A DNA stretch of 52,186 bases. It comes from an uncultured Lentisphaeria bacterium (lineage in GTDB: Bacteria > Verrucomicrobiota > Lentisphaeria > Victivallales > UBA1829). The position numbers and the translations under genes were made by a program. Every line of letters begins with the position of its first letter. The first letter of the stretch is position 1. The stretch covers positions 1-52,186 of the forward strand of contig CASDPB010000008.1 of assembly GCA_949282305.1 (NCBI GenBank). The letters are read 5' to 3'. The notes under the pieces were generated by a model. It made no database searches. It saw only the letters and a program-made list of their open reading frames with translations, and was not told the DNA's origin. Shown here in pieces: positions 23,989 to 32,446 of the stretch.

Positions 23989-26900
23989 ATGTGGAAAAAA
24001 TTGTTGACGGCTCTTGCTTTTTCCTGTCTGCTGGGCGTGAATGCTCAGAATACGGTGAAGGAGCTCAAGTTCAATCCGCTGCGTCCCTGGCAGAATAAGG
24101 AAATTCTGAAGGAATACAGGGATCCGGATTTGGCTTCCGGTCAAAACGCCTACCGGATGAGGAGCGTGAAGGATCAGAACGGGAAACATGTTTCCGGATA
24201 TGCGGGAACTCCGGCGGTCGAAATCGGGAATTTCGACCGGATTACAGTGGATTATGATTTCAAGGCTGTGACGCCGGAATCCCGGTATGCGCTGCTGGTC
24301 GTGGGGGCTAAGGAGGAGCGCTGCATTACCCTGATCGTAGAAGGGGATTCCTACAAAGTCGCGGGGGCGGACGGACATTGGCGCGACACCGGAAAGGTGA
24401 CATTTGGAAAATGGCAGCACATCCGTTATGTCATTTATCCCCTGACAGGCAGGTTCGACATCTTCGTCGACGACATGAAGACGCCCGCTGCGGCGAATCT
24501 GGAATTCCGTGACAGACGTTCCGTAAAATCTCTCCGGTTTTACAGCCTGGGACATCCGAAAGTGAATTCGGAAACCTGTTTCGCCAATATGAAAATCACC
24601 TTTGGTTCTGCGGAATCGCTTCCCTCCGCCACCCTGGGGCGTTTCCCGTATTTCATCGCCGGAACGGGAGTCGTGGACGGCGAACCTGTTTCAGAAAACT
24701 GGAAAAACGCTCCTGCCTATATGCTGGGCGCGAATGCCAGAATCACGGGACCCGGCGAATGCCGTTTGCTGAGGAACCGGGAAAAGCTGTTCATCCGTTT
24801 TGATTTTTCCGGCGCCGCCGTTCCCTCAAAAAAAAACTTGACACGCGACGGGAGAGTCTGGCAGGAAGACTGTTTTCAGATTTTCATTGCTCCGTTTCCT
24901 GAAAAGGAGGAATATTTTCACTTCGCGGGAAATTCCTCCGGAGTTCTTTACGAAGCCAGATGCAAAGACGGAAAACGGGATGCTTCATGGAATTGCGACT
25001 GGAAGACAAAAATAGAAAAAAAGGCGGAACATTGGACCGCCGAGGTCGAGATCCCGTTTTCCGTCCTGGGAGGAACGCCGGAGAACGGAAAATACTGGCT
25101 GTTTCATGCCGGACGTGAAAATCCGGGAAAGAATGAGGTCGTCTCGTGGAATCTCAGCAGCGATTTCCATAATTCCGCACTTTGGGGACGGCTTTATTTT
25201 TTTGCACCGCAGTCGTCCGACGTATATCAGTTCCTCGGGAAAGAGCTTTTCCGGGTTTCGGAGAAGAGAGACGGTCTGCACAAACGACTGCTTGCATTGA
25301 AGGCGGATCAGAGCTCGGAGGAAGTCCTCGCGGGGATCAGACGTCTTGAGGCGGAGCTGAAATCCGTCGATGCGCAATACGCTTCACGGAATGATTTCTA
25401 TTCCGACAGCCTGTACGCCGTCCGGCTGGATGCACTTTTACGGGAGGCGAACAGGCTGGGAGTTTATTCTGAGCGGATGAAACATCTGTTTCAGGAGGGA
25501 AGCGAAGCCGCGAAACACGGTTATGTTGTGAGGACACATTCCCTGATGGAAAAAATCAACCCTCTGCTTTATGACGGAAACGGAAGCGACCGGCTGGATT
25601 TGAGTCTTGCCGGCGGAGAAAAGGGCGGGGGACTGATCGCCGTTCTGATGAAGGAGGGACGGAATCAGGAGGTTTCCATTACATGCGAAGGACTGCCGGA
25701 CTGGCTTTCCGCCGGGACATTCCGCCTGATGCCGGTGGAAGCGACTTCCCCGGGCAGGGAGCCTGTGCCTTATCTGGATATTCTGCAGCCCGGCTCCAAG
25801 TTCAGCACAGGCAATGAGAAACTGCTTGTCTTCTGCGTGGACTATCAGGTTCTCCGCGGGACTTCCGCACGAACATACGACGGCGGCGTGATTTTGCAGT
25901 TCGGCGACGGAAGAAGAATCCGGATTCCCGCTGTCATCCGTGCGGCAGGTTTTGACCTGCCTGCATCCCGGAGTCTGGACACCGCATTCTGTTTTGACGA
26001 TACCTGGGTGAATGAGTTCTACGGGAAAAAGATGATTCCCGGCCAGAAAAGGAGATTTCTGGATTTCATTGCGACGCATCATCTGGAGCCGATGAATTTA
26101 TGGGGCAGGGAGCCGGACGTCGGGCTGGACATGATTGATTACTGCCGCGAGAAGCTGGGAAAAAAGCTGCTGTTCCTGAAAATCACGCGTCTGGAGGACA
26201 GCCGCCGCCTGATCGAAAAATATCACGGGAAACTGCAGCCGGTTTTTTTCGGATATGATGAAGTGCTTGCCCGTCCCGATGAGATTCCCGCCATGAAAGA
26301 GGCATACGAAAAAGCGGCGGAGGCATTCCCGCAGGTCGCCCGGCTGAACACTTCCATGATTGACCGGCGGCTTTTCGGGGCAGTGTCGCTCTGGTGCCCG
26401 CTGTTTTCCAACTTCAGGGCGGAGGATGCCGCCCGGCGGAAGGCTCTGGGAGAAAGAGTCTGGTGGTATCCCACGGAGGGACCGCGGAAACCCTATGCCA
26501 ATTTCAATCTGGATTCTCCGGGAATTGATCCGCGCATCATTCCGTGGATGAACTGGAAGCTGAAAATTGACGGTCTGCTTTACTGGGCGCTGAACCGGGA
26601 ATGGCGGACCAACGGCATGGATGGAAGGTATCTGAATGACGAGGAAGCGCGCCGGCGCGGTCTGGAATGGTTTACGGAGAAGGTGAAAGAGGGAATGAAT
26701 TCCGGCAGACTGCGTTTTCCGCGGATACCCTGGCTGAGCTATTTCAGAAATCCTCTTACCGGGCGCACTTCGCAGGAAGCCGGCGCGGGAAACCTGATGT
26801 ATCCGGGACCGGATTTCGAGCCCTGGCCCTCTCTGCGGCTCAAGAATCTGCGCGACGGTTTGCAGGATTATGAATATTTTACATTGCTGGACGGGAATGT

Positions 26901-27081
26901 GAAACGTCTGAAAAAGGCGGGGAAGGCACCGGAACTGGTGAAACGGGCGGAGGAAGCGCTTGAAATCAGGCGCTCTGTTGTCGCCTCCGCGACGGATTAC
27001 ACAAAAGATCCCGCAGTCCTGATGAACGCCAGGAGGGAACTGGCTGAACTGATTGCGGAAACAAATAAGGTTTTGAAATGA
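23989..27081 (+). CDS. Large secreted DUF4091-domain protein, putative GH123-like glycan enzyme
   Basis: A 1030-residue exported protein with a signal peptide (KKLLTALAFSCLLGVNAQ). A LamG/concanavalin-like region covers about 25-210 (YDFKAVTPESRYALLVVG, GRFDIFVDD). A CBM9/DOMON-like carbohydrate-binding domain lies at about 225-410 (IRFDFSG, EDCFQIFIAP, WTAEVEIPFSVLGG), followed by a helical linker. The C-terminal part is a DUF4091-type catalytic region with PWMNWKLKIDGLLYWALNRE and RLKNLRDGLQDYEYFTLL. DUF4091 accompanies glycoside hydrolase family 123 (N-acetyl-beta-galactosaminidase), so hydrolysis of host or algal glycans is a reasonable inference, but activity is unproven. It overlaps the next gene by 4 bases. 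Confidence 0.85.
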   Translation: MWKKLLTALAFSCLLGVNAQNTVKELKFNPLRPWQNKEILKEYRDPDLASGQNAYRMRSVKDQNGKHVSGYAGTPAVEIGNFDRITVDYDFKAVTPESRYALLVVGAKEERCITLIVEGDSYKVAGADGHWRDTGKVTFGKWQHIRYVIYPLTGRFDIFVDDMKTPAAANLEFRDRRSVKSLRFYSLGHPKVNSETCFANMKITFGSAESLPSATLGRFPYFIAGTGVVDGEPVSENWKNAPAYMLGANARITGPGECRLLRNREKLFIRFDFSGAAVPSKKNLTRDGRVWQEDCFQIFIAPFPEKEEYFHFAGNSSGVLYEARCKDGKRDASWNCDWKTKIEKKAEHWTAEVEIPFSVLGGTPENGKYWLFHAGRENPGKNEVVSWNLSSDFHNSALWGRLYFFAPQSSDVYQFLGKELFRVSEKRDGLHKRLLALKADQSSEEVLAGIRRLEAELKSVDAQYASRNDFYSDSLYAVRLDALLREANRLGVYSERMKHLFQEGSEAAKHGYVVRTHSLMEKINPLLYDGNGSDRLDLSLAGGEKGGGLIAVLMKEGRNQEVSITCEGLPDWLSAGTFRLMPVEATSPGREPVPYLDILQPGSKFSTGNEKLLVFCVDYQVLRGTSARTYDGGVILQFGDGRRIRIPAVIRAAGFDLPASRSLDTAFCFDDTWVNEFYGKKMIPGQKRRFLDFIATHHLEPMNLWGREPDVGLDMIDYCREKLGKKLLFLKITRLEDSRRLIEKYHGKLQPVFFGYDEVLARPDEIPAMKEAYEKAAEAFPQVARLNTSMIDRRLFGAVSLWCPLFSNFRAEDAARRKALGERVWWYPTEGPRKPYANFNLDSPGIDPRIIPWMNWKLKIDGLLYWALNREWRTNGMDGRYLNDEEARRRGLEWFTEKVKEGMNSGRLRFPRIPWLSYFRNPLTGRTSQEAGAGNLMYPGPDFEPWPSLRLKNLRDGLQDYEYFTLLDGNVKRLKKAGKAPELVKRAEEALEIRRSVVASATDYTKDPAVLMNARRELAELIAETNKVLK

Positions 27082-27647
27082 AAAACGTATGGTTGTATTG
27101 GAATGTGTTCCGCCGGATCCGGGAACTGGGGAGAAGCGGAGTCTGCGGCGAGCTCTGTTCTCTGCGGTTTACATGGCAGAGACCGGGGAAATCGGCGTCG
27201 GCGGAGGAGGAATTTCTGTATGGCAGTCTGGTTCAGTATCTTTGTCTTGCGGAGGAGCTGGCAGAGTGCAAGTTGAAAAAACTTCATATCGTAAAAGCCG
27301 CCGGACGGAACAGTCTTTTTGCCCTGGCGGAATTTGAAAACGGGATTGTCGCGGAGTTTGAAATGAACGAAACACTGCCGGATTCCATGCCGGATGCCTT
27401 TTTCATCAAAGCCAATTTCACGGACGGGCATCTGACCAACCAGCCGATTGCGGGGCATTTCAACGGGGAGGGTTCCGTTTTTGCCGACGAATCGGGGCTT
27501 CACAGATTTACGGTGGACTCCTGCGAACCGGAAATTGCCGGGGGAACATTGGAAAACATCAGGACTGTCTGCCGTCTGAAAGGGGCGCCGGAAATGAACG
27601 GATATGAGCGATTGGCGGAAGCCGTCAGAAAGGCTGTGGGACAATGA
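27078..27647 (+). CDS. Stand-alone oxidoreductase C-terminal-domain-like protein
   Basis: A 189-residue protein whose ATG overlaps the preceding stop (ATGA) and whose stop overlaps the next ATG, so it is tightly coupled in the operon. It has no Rossmann nucleotide-binding motif. The pattern GELCSLRFTWQRPG, then KLHIVKAAGRN and SLFALAEFENGIVAEFEMNE resembles the alpha/beta substrate-binding half of Gfo/Idh/MocA oxidoreductases, the family of the next gene. It may be a split or truncated oxidoreductase that pairs with its neighbour. This is by-eye inference; no firm family name is claimed. Confidence 0.6.
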   Translation: MKNVWLYWNVFRRIRELGRSGVCGELCSLRFTWQRPGKSASAEEEFLYGSLVQYLCLAEELAECKLKKLHIVKAAGRNSLFALAEFENGIVAEFEMNETLPDSMPDAFFIKANFTDGHLTNQPIAGHFNGEGSVFADESGLHRFTVDSCEPEIAGGTLENIRTVCRLKGAPEMNGYERLAEAVRKAVGQ

Positions 27648-28747
27648 AGAGGCAAATCGGAATTCTGGTCGCGGGAACCGCAAACCCGCATATTCCCGGA
27701 TACTGCCGCGGTTTTGCAAACGACCCCGGGCATCCGTGGCGGATCATTGCCGTGGCGGAGGACGATCCGGCGCGCATGGGCAATATCAGGGAAATCCTGA
27801 AAAACAAGGAGGTGAAGTATTACACCGACTGGCGGAGAATGCTGGACGCTCATCCCGAAGCCGACGCCGTTCAGATCGGAAGCGACAACAAGCATCATTT
27901 CGTGATGTTCAAAGAAGCTATGGCGCGCGGACTTCACATCTACAGCACGAAAGTCCCGACGATGGACCCCGAGGAGGGGGCGGAGCTCCTGAAATTGAGC
28001 GCGGATTATCCGAAGACGATTCAGGTCGAGCTGGAGCTTCATTTCAGCCCGCAGTTCCGGTATGCGCGGGAACTGGTCCAGTCGGGACGCCTCGGGAGAA
28101 TCCAGTCGGTCTACCTGACGAATATCTCGCAGAGCCCGTGCAACTATTTCCCGAACTGGGGCGATCCGGAATTGTCCTACGGCAGAATCGTGCCGATCCG
28201 TCCCGACGCGGATTATTTCCGGGGCGGCGCTCTGACCGATCATCCGCACCCCTTCGACCTGATCCGCTGGATTACCGGACTGGAGTTCCGGGAAGTGTAC
28301 GGAATGTCGGCGCGGAACCAGCGCAGACACCTGAAGGTGGAGGATCACGCGGCAATCACCGGGAAACTCGACGGCGGAATCCCTTTCTTCATCAATCCCT
28401 CTTACTCGAATCTGGAGGAGCGGGTCCCCGCGCGGCGTCTGCTGTGGCCGAAGTCTCTGGAATGCAACCTGAAAATCACGGGCAGCAAAGGGTATTACGC
28501 GGCGGATTACTTCGACAAGCCGCTTTATGTCGTGGGAAAGAACTACGCCTCGCCGGATCGCCTGATTGTAGACATGGCGCCCCGTCCGAAACTGAATCCG
28601 GACGACACCCTTGCCGGCAGTTTTGCCGCCTGTGTAAGAGGAGAGCGGAAAGCGCCGGAATCTTCTCTTGAGGATGGCTTGAATGCCGTCAAGGTGATGA
28701 ACGCCGCCTATGAATCCATTTATGGTGACTGCGTTGTAAGGTTGTGA
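27644..28747 (+). CDS. Gfo/Idh/MocA-family NAD(P)-dependent oxidoreductase
   Basis: A 367-residue cytoplasmic dehydrogenase of the glucose-fructose oxidoreductase/inositol dehydrogenase family. The N-terminal Rossmann region is IGILVAGTANPHIPGY, less glycine-rich than usual. DAVQIGSDNKHHFVMFKEAMARGLHIYSTKVPTM holds the family's substrate-proximal EKP-type position, here as TKVP: the catalytic lysine is kept and the preceding Glu replaced by Thr. The C-terminal half has GGALTDHPHPFDLIRWITG with the conserved histidines. It overlaps the upstream gene and ends the operon. It likely oxidises or epimerises a sugar released by the secreted enzyme; the substrate is unknown. Confidence 0.9.
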   Translation: MKRQIGILVAGTANPHIPGYCRGFANDPGHPWRIIAVAEDDPARMGNIREILKNKEVKYYTDWRRMLDAHPEADAVQIGSDNKHHFVMFKEAMARGLHIYSTKVPTMDPEEGAELLKLSADYPKTIQVELELHFSPQFRYARELVQSGRLGRIQSVYLTNISQSPCNYFPNWGDPELSYGRIVPIRPDADYFRGGALTDHPHPFDLIRWITGLEFREVYGMSARNQRRHLKVEDHAAITGKLDGGIPFFINPSYSNLEERVPARRLLWPKSLECNLKITGSKGYYAADYFDKPLYVVGKNYASPDRLIVDMAPRPKLNPDDTLAGSFAACVRGERKAPESSLEDGLNAVKVMNAAYESIYGDCVVRL

Positions 28748-28769
28748 TGAGTGATGCGGCGGCGGAAGC

Positions 28770-28791
28770 CGGCAGTCCGACTGCCGTTTCT
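28770..28791 (+). terminator. Terminator after the oxidoreductase gene
   Basis: CGGCAGT (28770-28776) and ACTGCCG (28780-28786) form a 7-bp stem with a three-base loop followed by TTTCT. It lies 22 bases after the stop codon, in the gap before the convergent DUF1232 gene. Confidence 0.6.
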
Positions 28792-28842
28792 CCATTGCGT
28801 CTGTCGCTGCGCGGAGCAGCTGCTGAATGTCGTCCCGGGGAT

Positions 28843-29243
28843 TTACTGTCTGTTCTCTTTTTTCCAGCGGCGGTATGCGTCAATATCGGATTTGAAACCG
28901 GCGAGAAGAAGTCCGAATACGGCGGTATCGTCAATGTAGCCGACAAGCGGAATGAAGTCGGGAATGACATCGACCAGTGCGAGCAGGTAGACCAGGGCGA
29001 AGACCACGGCGGCGATGAATTTCCAGGGCACCCCCTTGTAGCGCCCCGCCTTGTAGTCCCGAAGCAGAGCCCATAACAGCAGGAACTCCTCGAAGATTCC
29101 TTTCAGGTTTCCTGCTTTTTCCTTTGCTTTTTTTCATCGGCAAGAACCTTGTCCAGGTCTTCAGGGGTCATATTCCCGATCCCGTGCTCATAGGCGGCAT
29201 GAATGCGTTTTCTGTCCTGTTCGCTGAGTTCCGGTTCCGGCAT
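28843..29243 (-). CDS. DUF1232 (YkvA-like) membrane protein encoded in two frames, possible -1 frameshift
   Basis: An ATG at 29243 behind AGGAAGG opens a 46-residue frame (start MPEPELSEQDR, containing MTPEDLDKVLADEKK) that stops at 29103. The frame one base back continues from the A-run as AKEKAGNLKGIFEEF. It then gives a complete DUF1232 domain: VPWKFIAAVVFALVYLLALV, DVIPDFIPLVGYIDDTAV, ending at 28843. That second frame has no ATG, GTG or TTG upstream of the domain core. Joined at the A AAA AAG heptamer (29133-29127) the product is about 133 residues, the usual size and order (acidic N-tail, then membrane domain) for the family. Either programmed -1 slippage or a lost A explains it. It follows purU by 15 bases. 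Confidence 0.75.
29079..29133 (-). promoter_or_regulatory. Candidate -1 frameshift signal: A AAA AAG heptamer plus downstream stem
   Basis: In the zero frame of the 46-residue reading frame the codons fall exactly as A AAA AAG (29133 down to 29127), the heptamer used in dnaX-type -1 frameshifting. Eleven bases downstream, GCAGGAA (29115-29109) can pair with TTCCTGC (29085-29079), a 7-bp stem around a 23-base loop. An AAGG lies about ten bases upstream. The stem is a little farther than usual. Confidence 0.5.
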
Positions 29244-29258
29244 GGGCTGCCTTCCTGT

Positions 29259-30116
29259 TCATCTGGAAAAAACGATGGTCCGGCGTCCGGACGTGATGAT
29301 GCGGTGTTCCAGATGTGCGCGGACGGCGCGGGTGAGCACCCGGCGCTCAATGTCTTTGCCGATGCGTTTCAGGTCGTCCGGTTCGGCTTCATGCGTGATG
29401 CGCTCCACATCCTGCTCGATGATGGGACCTTCGTCAAGGGCGGGGGTTGCATAGTGTGCAGTCGCACCGATCATTTTCACGCCGCGCTCCCATGCCCGCT
29501 GATAGGGATTGCCGCCCTGAAACGCGGGGAGGAACGCATGGTGGATGTTGATGATGCGTCCCGGAAATTCGTTGATGAACTCATCGGAAAGAATCTGCAT
29601 GTAGCGTGCGAGAACGACGAGATCAATATGATGCTTGTGCAGCAGTTCGATGACCTGCTGTTCCTGTTCGCGCTTGCAGTCCTTCTTGATCGGGAAACAG
29701 TAGAACGGGACGCGGAATTTGTCCGCGACGTCTTCCAGATCGGGATGGTTGCTGATAATCAGAGGAATTTCACAGGCAAGATCGCCCTCGTCCTGTGCGT
29801 GCATCAGAAGGTCGTAAAGACAGTGCGAGGTCTTGGAGACCATAATTGCGACGCGCTGTGGCTCATCGGAGTAGTGAAGCGAATATTCCAGATTCAGAGT
29901 TTTCGCGTATTCTTCAAAAGAGCCTGCAAGCTGCTTGCGTGTCACCGGCATATCGGTAATATCCAGGCAGACTCTCATGAAATAGAGATTTTCACAGTTG
30001 TCGGTATACTGCTGACAGTGCAGAATATTGAACCCCTGCTGGTAGAAAAAAGTGGAAATGCCGGAAAGAAGCCCCTTCCGGTCGTTTGACCTGATGAGAA
30101 ATACAGCCTTTTTCAT
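29259..30116 (-). CDS. purU: Formyltetrahydrofolate deformylase
   Basis: Hydrolyses 10-formyl-THF to formate and THF, balancing the one-carbon pool. An N-terminal ACT domain (AVFLIRSNDRKGLLSGISTF, about 1-80) is followed by a formyltransferase-fold hydrolase domain with VAIMVSKTSHCLYDLL. The catalytic set is visible as N and H in GRIINIHHAFLPAFQG, then ATAHYATPALDEGPIIEQD containing the catalytic Asp. Length 285 is normal. It is followed by the DUF1232 gene after 15 bases and preceded by the pteridine-reductase-like SDR gene 91 bases upstream on the same strand, so folate-linked genes cluster here. Confidence 0.96.
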   Translation of the reverse strand: MKKAVFLIRSNDRKGLLSGISTFFYQQGFNILHCQQYTDNCENLYFMRVCLDITDMPVTRKQLAGSFEEYAKTLNLEYSLHYSDEPQRVAIMVSKTSHCLYDLLMHAQDEGDLACEIPLIISNHPDLEDVADKFRVPFYCFPIKKDCKREQEQQVIELLHKHHIDLVVLARYMQILSDEFINEFPGRIINIHHAFLPAFQGGNPYQRAWERGVKMIGATAHYATPALDEGPIIEQDVERITHEAEPDDLKRIGKDIERRVLTRAVRAHLEHRIITSGRRTIVFSR

Positions 30117-30207
30117 TCTGATTCACCTGTTGTTGATTGTCTGCAAAGTCCTTAATATAGCACCGATTTGAAGACAGGGCAAATCGGGAGTCCGTGTTTT
30201 CCCGGAA

Positions 30208-30921
30208 TCAGTGCAGACTCTGCCCGCCGTCCACGTAAAGGATTTCTCCTGTGACGGAGTCGTTCCGCGCCAGAAAGAGACACGCCGAACAGATGTCGTC
30301 CAGTGCCACGGGTCTGCCGAGGGGAACCGTCTTCAGCGTCTTTTCCATTTTCGACAGCGGCAGTTCCACCGGAGGCAGGACGGGACCGGGGGCGATTCCG
30401 TTGACACGGATTCCCGGCGCCAGTTGAAGGGCGGCGGCCTCCGTTGCGGCGGCAAGCGCTTTCTTCGACACCGCATAGCTGAAAGAGGCTGCGTCCGGAT
30501 GCTGAATGCCCTGGTCCAGCATATTGATGACGAGCCGGGGGGCGGCACTGCTCCGCGCAAAAAGTTTCATCAGCTCAACGGGAACCGTGCAGTTGATCAG
30601 AAACTGTCTGTCCGCTTCTGCGCGGGACTCTTCAAGGAGATTGCGGCGGACGAACGTGGAGGCATTGTTTATCAGGATATTTGCGGAACGCAGTGCCGGC
30701 GCCAGTTTTTCGATGGCGTCCGGATCGGCAAGATCGCAGCGGATGGTGGAATGTCCGGCTGCTGCGCCGCCGAATTCGGCGATCAGCTGTTCCGCTTCTG
30801 CCGCGGACCGGTTGCAGTGTATTATCAGTTTTGCTCCGTTCCGTGCGAAGGCGCGTGCGATGGCGGCTCCGACTCTGACGGCTCCTCCGGTAATGAATAT
30901 TCTGGAATCCTGAATTTCCAT
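30208..30921 (-). CDS. Short-chain dehydrogenase/reductase, pteridine reductase/FolM-like
   Basis: A 237-residue SDR. The cofactor motif is TGGAVRVGAAIARAF, followed by IIHCNRSAAEAEQL, an arginine/serine combination that favours NADPH. NNASTF and the catalytic Y-x3-K in FSYAVSKKAL are present, and the end reads GEILYVDGGQSLH. TGGAxRVG, the HxNRS segment and GIAPGPVLPP resemble pteridine reductase and dihydromonapterin reductase (FolM). The nearby purU makes a folate role plausible. The start is set at ATG 30921 behind ACAGGAC; upstream ATGs at 30939 and 31008 have no ribosome site. Its exact substrate remains inference. Confidence 0.82.
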   Translation of the reverse strand: MEIQDSRIFITGGAVRVGAAIARAFARNGAKLIIHCNRSAAEAEQLIAEFGGAAAGHSTIRCDLADPDAIEKLAPALRSANILINNASTFVRRNLLEESRAEADRQFLINCTVPVELMKLFARSSAAPRLVINMLDQGIQHPDAASFSYAVSKKALAAATEAAALQLAPGIRVNGIAPGPVLPPVELPLSKMEKTLKTVPLGRPVALDDICSACLFLARNDSVTGEILYVDGGQSLH

Positions 30922-31121
30922 TGTCTTGTCCTGTTTCATTTGTAAAAAGCGGAATGCCGCACTGATACGGTTTCCCGGTCCTCCGCCGCGGACGGCGGGG
31001 CAGTTCATTGTTCCTCAATTGTGTTTTGCAGCGGTCCGGCGACGGCTCCGGATATAAAAATGATTCATATTTCAGGAAAATCAAGCATTTTTACCGGAAT
31101 ATCCGTGCTTATTACAGTAAA

Positions 31122-31163
31122 AACAGGAATTCCTGTTGGAAAAGTCAGGTTTTATGCTGTAAG
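31122..31163 (+). promoter_or_regulatory. hydF promoter with overlapping 16-bp palindrome
   Basis: AACAGGAATTCCTGTT at 31122-31137 is a perfect palindrome whose last two bases overlap TTGGAA (31136-31141). Sixteen bases later comes TGTAAG (31158-31163), preceded by TGC as an extended -10. A regulator bound to the palindrome would block or help polymerase. The remaining gap 30922-31121 shows nothing further. Confidence 0.45.
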
Positions 31164-31207
31164 TTATCGTCTCAGGAGATGAGAGGGCAACAAAAGGCAG
31201 GAAAGTT

Positions 31208-32446
31208 ATGCAGAATACTCCAAAAGGACTCAGACTTCAGATTGGTATTTTCGGAAGACGGAATGCCGGGAAATCTTCACTTCTCAATGCTCTTGCCCGT
31301 CAGGACGTCGCCATTGTTTCGGAAACGCCGGGGACGACGACAGATCCCGTGGAAAAGGCGATGGAAATGCTTCCTCTGGGCCCTGTCCTCCTGATTGACA
31401 CTGCCGGGCTGGATGATGACGCCGCTTTGATCGGCGGGCTGCGCGTCGAAAAAAGCCGAAAGATCATTGAGCGCGCGGATATTGCCCTGATTGTATCCGA
31501 CGCTTCCTGGGGGAAGTTTGAAGAAGAGCTTCTTTCCTGTTTCATAAAGCGGAAAACCGTCGTCATCGCCGTATTCAATAAGATTGACGTGGCTCTTCCG
31601 CCGCAGGACGTGCTTGACAGCCTCAAGGCGCGTTCCATCTCCTGCGTGACGGTGTCCGCCGGAAAGGGCGAAGGGCTCCATGAACTGCGTGAAACAATCC
31701 TCCGTAAAGCTCCGGAGGATTTTCTGTCTTCGGACAGGATGCTTGGAGACCTTGTCCCGAAGGGGGCTCCGGTCATGCTGATTACGCCGATAGACATTGA
31801 GGCGCCGAAAGGACGCATGATTCTGCCGCAGGTTCAGGCAATCCGCGATACTCTTGACCATGATTGCTACTGTCTTGTCGTCAAGGAGAATTCCCTTGCG
31901 GATGCTCTTGCAAACCTGAAGACGCCTCCGGCGCTTGCCGTGACCGATTCGCAGGCATTCGGGACGGTGTCGCGGATGATTCCGGAATCCGTTCCGCTGA
32001 CCTCTTTTTCGATTCTTCTGGCGCGGCAGAAGGGCGATCTTGCCGTATGTGCCGCGGGCGCCGCCGCAATCGGGAACTTAAAACCGTCTTCCCGTGTCTT
32101 GATTGCGGAGGCCTGTTCCCATCATCCGATCGGGGAGGACATCGGCACGGTGAAAATCCCGAACTGGCTGCGCAGACGCTGTTCGCCGGATCTTGTGATT
32201 GAGCATGTGCAGGGACACGATTTTCCGAAGGATCTTTCCGGGGTTGACCTGGTGATTCACTGCGGCGCATGCACGTTCAACAGGCGCGAAGTCCTTTCGA
32301 GGATTCTCCAGTGCAGCGAACAGGGCGTTCCGTTCACCAATTACGGAGTGGCGATTGCATTCTGTTTCAATATTCTGGAACGGGCACTGAAACCGTTTCC
32401 GGAGGCGCTTGCCGCTTATGAAAGGACGATTCATCCGGTAACATGA
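31208..32446 (+). CDS. hydF: [FeFe]-hydrogenase H-cluster maturation GTPase HydF
   Basis: Scaffold and GTPase that receives the di-iron subcluster made by HydE and HydG and passes it to the hydrogenase. The GTPase domain has G1 GRRNAGKSS, G2 TPGTTTDPVEK, G3 DTAGLDD and G4 NKID. The middle dimerisation domain has KGRMILPQVQAIRDTLDH. The C-terminal cluster domain shows the family signature C-x-H-x46-C-x2-C exactly: C303, H305 (EACSHHPIGED), C352 and C355 (HCGACTFNRRE). CAGGAAA precedes the ATG; 412 residues is normal. It overlaps the hypF-like gene by 4 bases. HydE, HydG and the hydrogenase are not in the window. Confidence 0.96.
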   Translation: MQNTPKGLRLQIGIFGRRNAGKSSLLNALARQDVAIVSETPGTTTDPVEKAMEMLPLGPVLLIDTAGLDDDAALIGGLRVEKSRKIIERADIALIVSDASWGKFEEELLSCFIKRKTVVIAVFNKIDVALPPQDVLDSLKARSISCVTVSAGKGEGLHELRETILRKAPEDFLSSDRMLGDLVPKGAPVMLITPIDIEAPKGRMILPQVQAIRDTLDHDCYCLVVKENSLADALANLKTPPALAVTDSQAFGTVSRMIPESVPLTSFSILLARQKGDLAVCAAGAAAIGNLKPSSRVLIAEACSHHPIGEDIGTVKIPNWLRRRCSPDLVIEHVQGHDFPKDLSGVDLVIHCGACTFNRREVLSRILQCSEQGVPFTNYGVAIAFCFNILERALKPFPEALAAYERTIHPVT

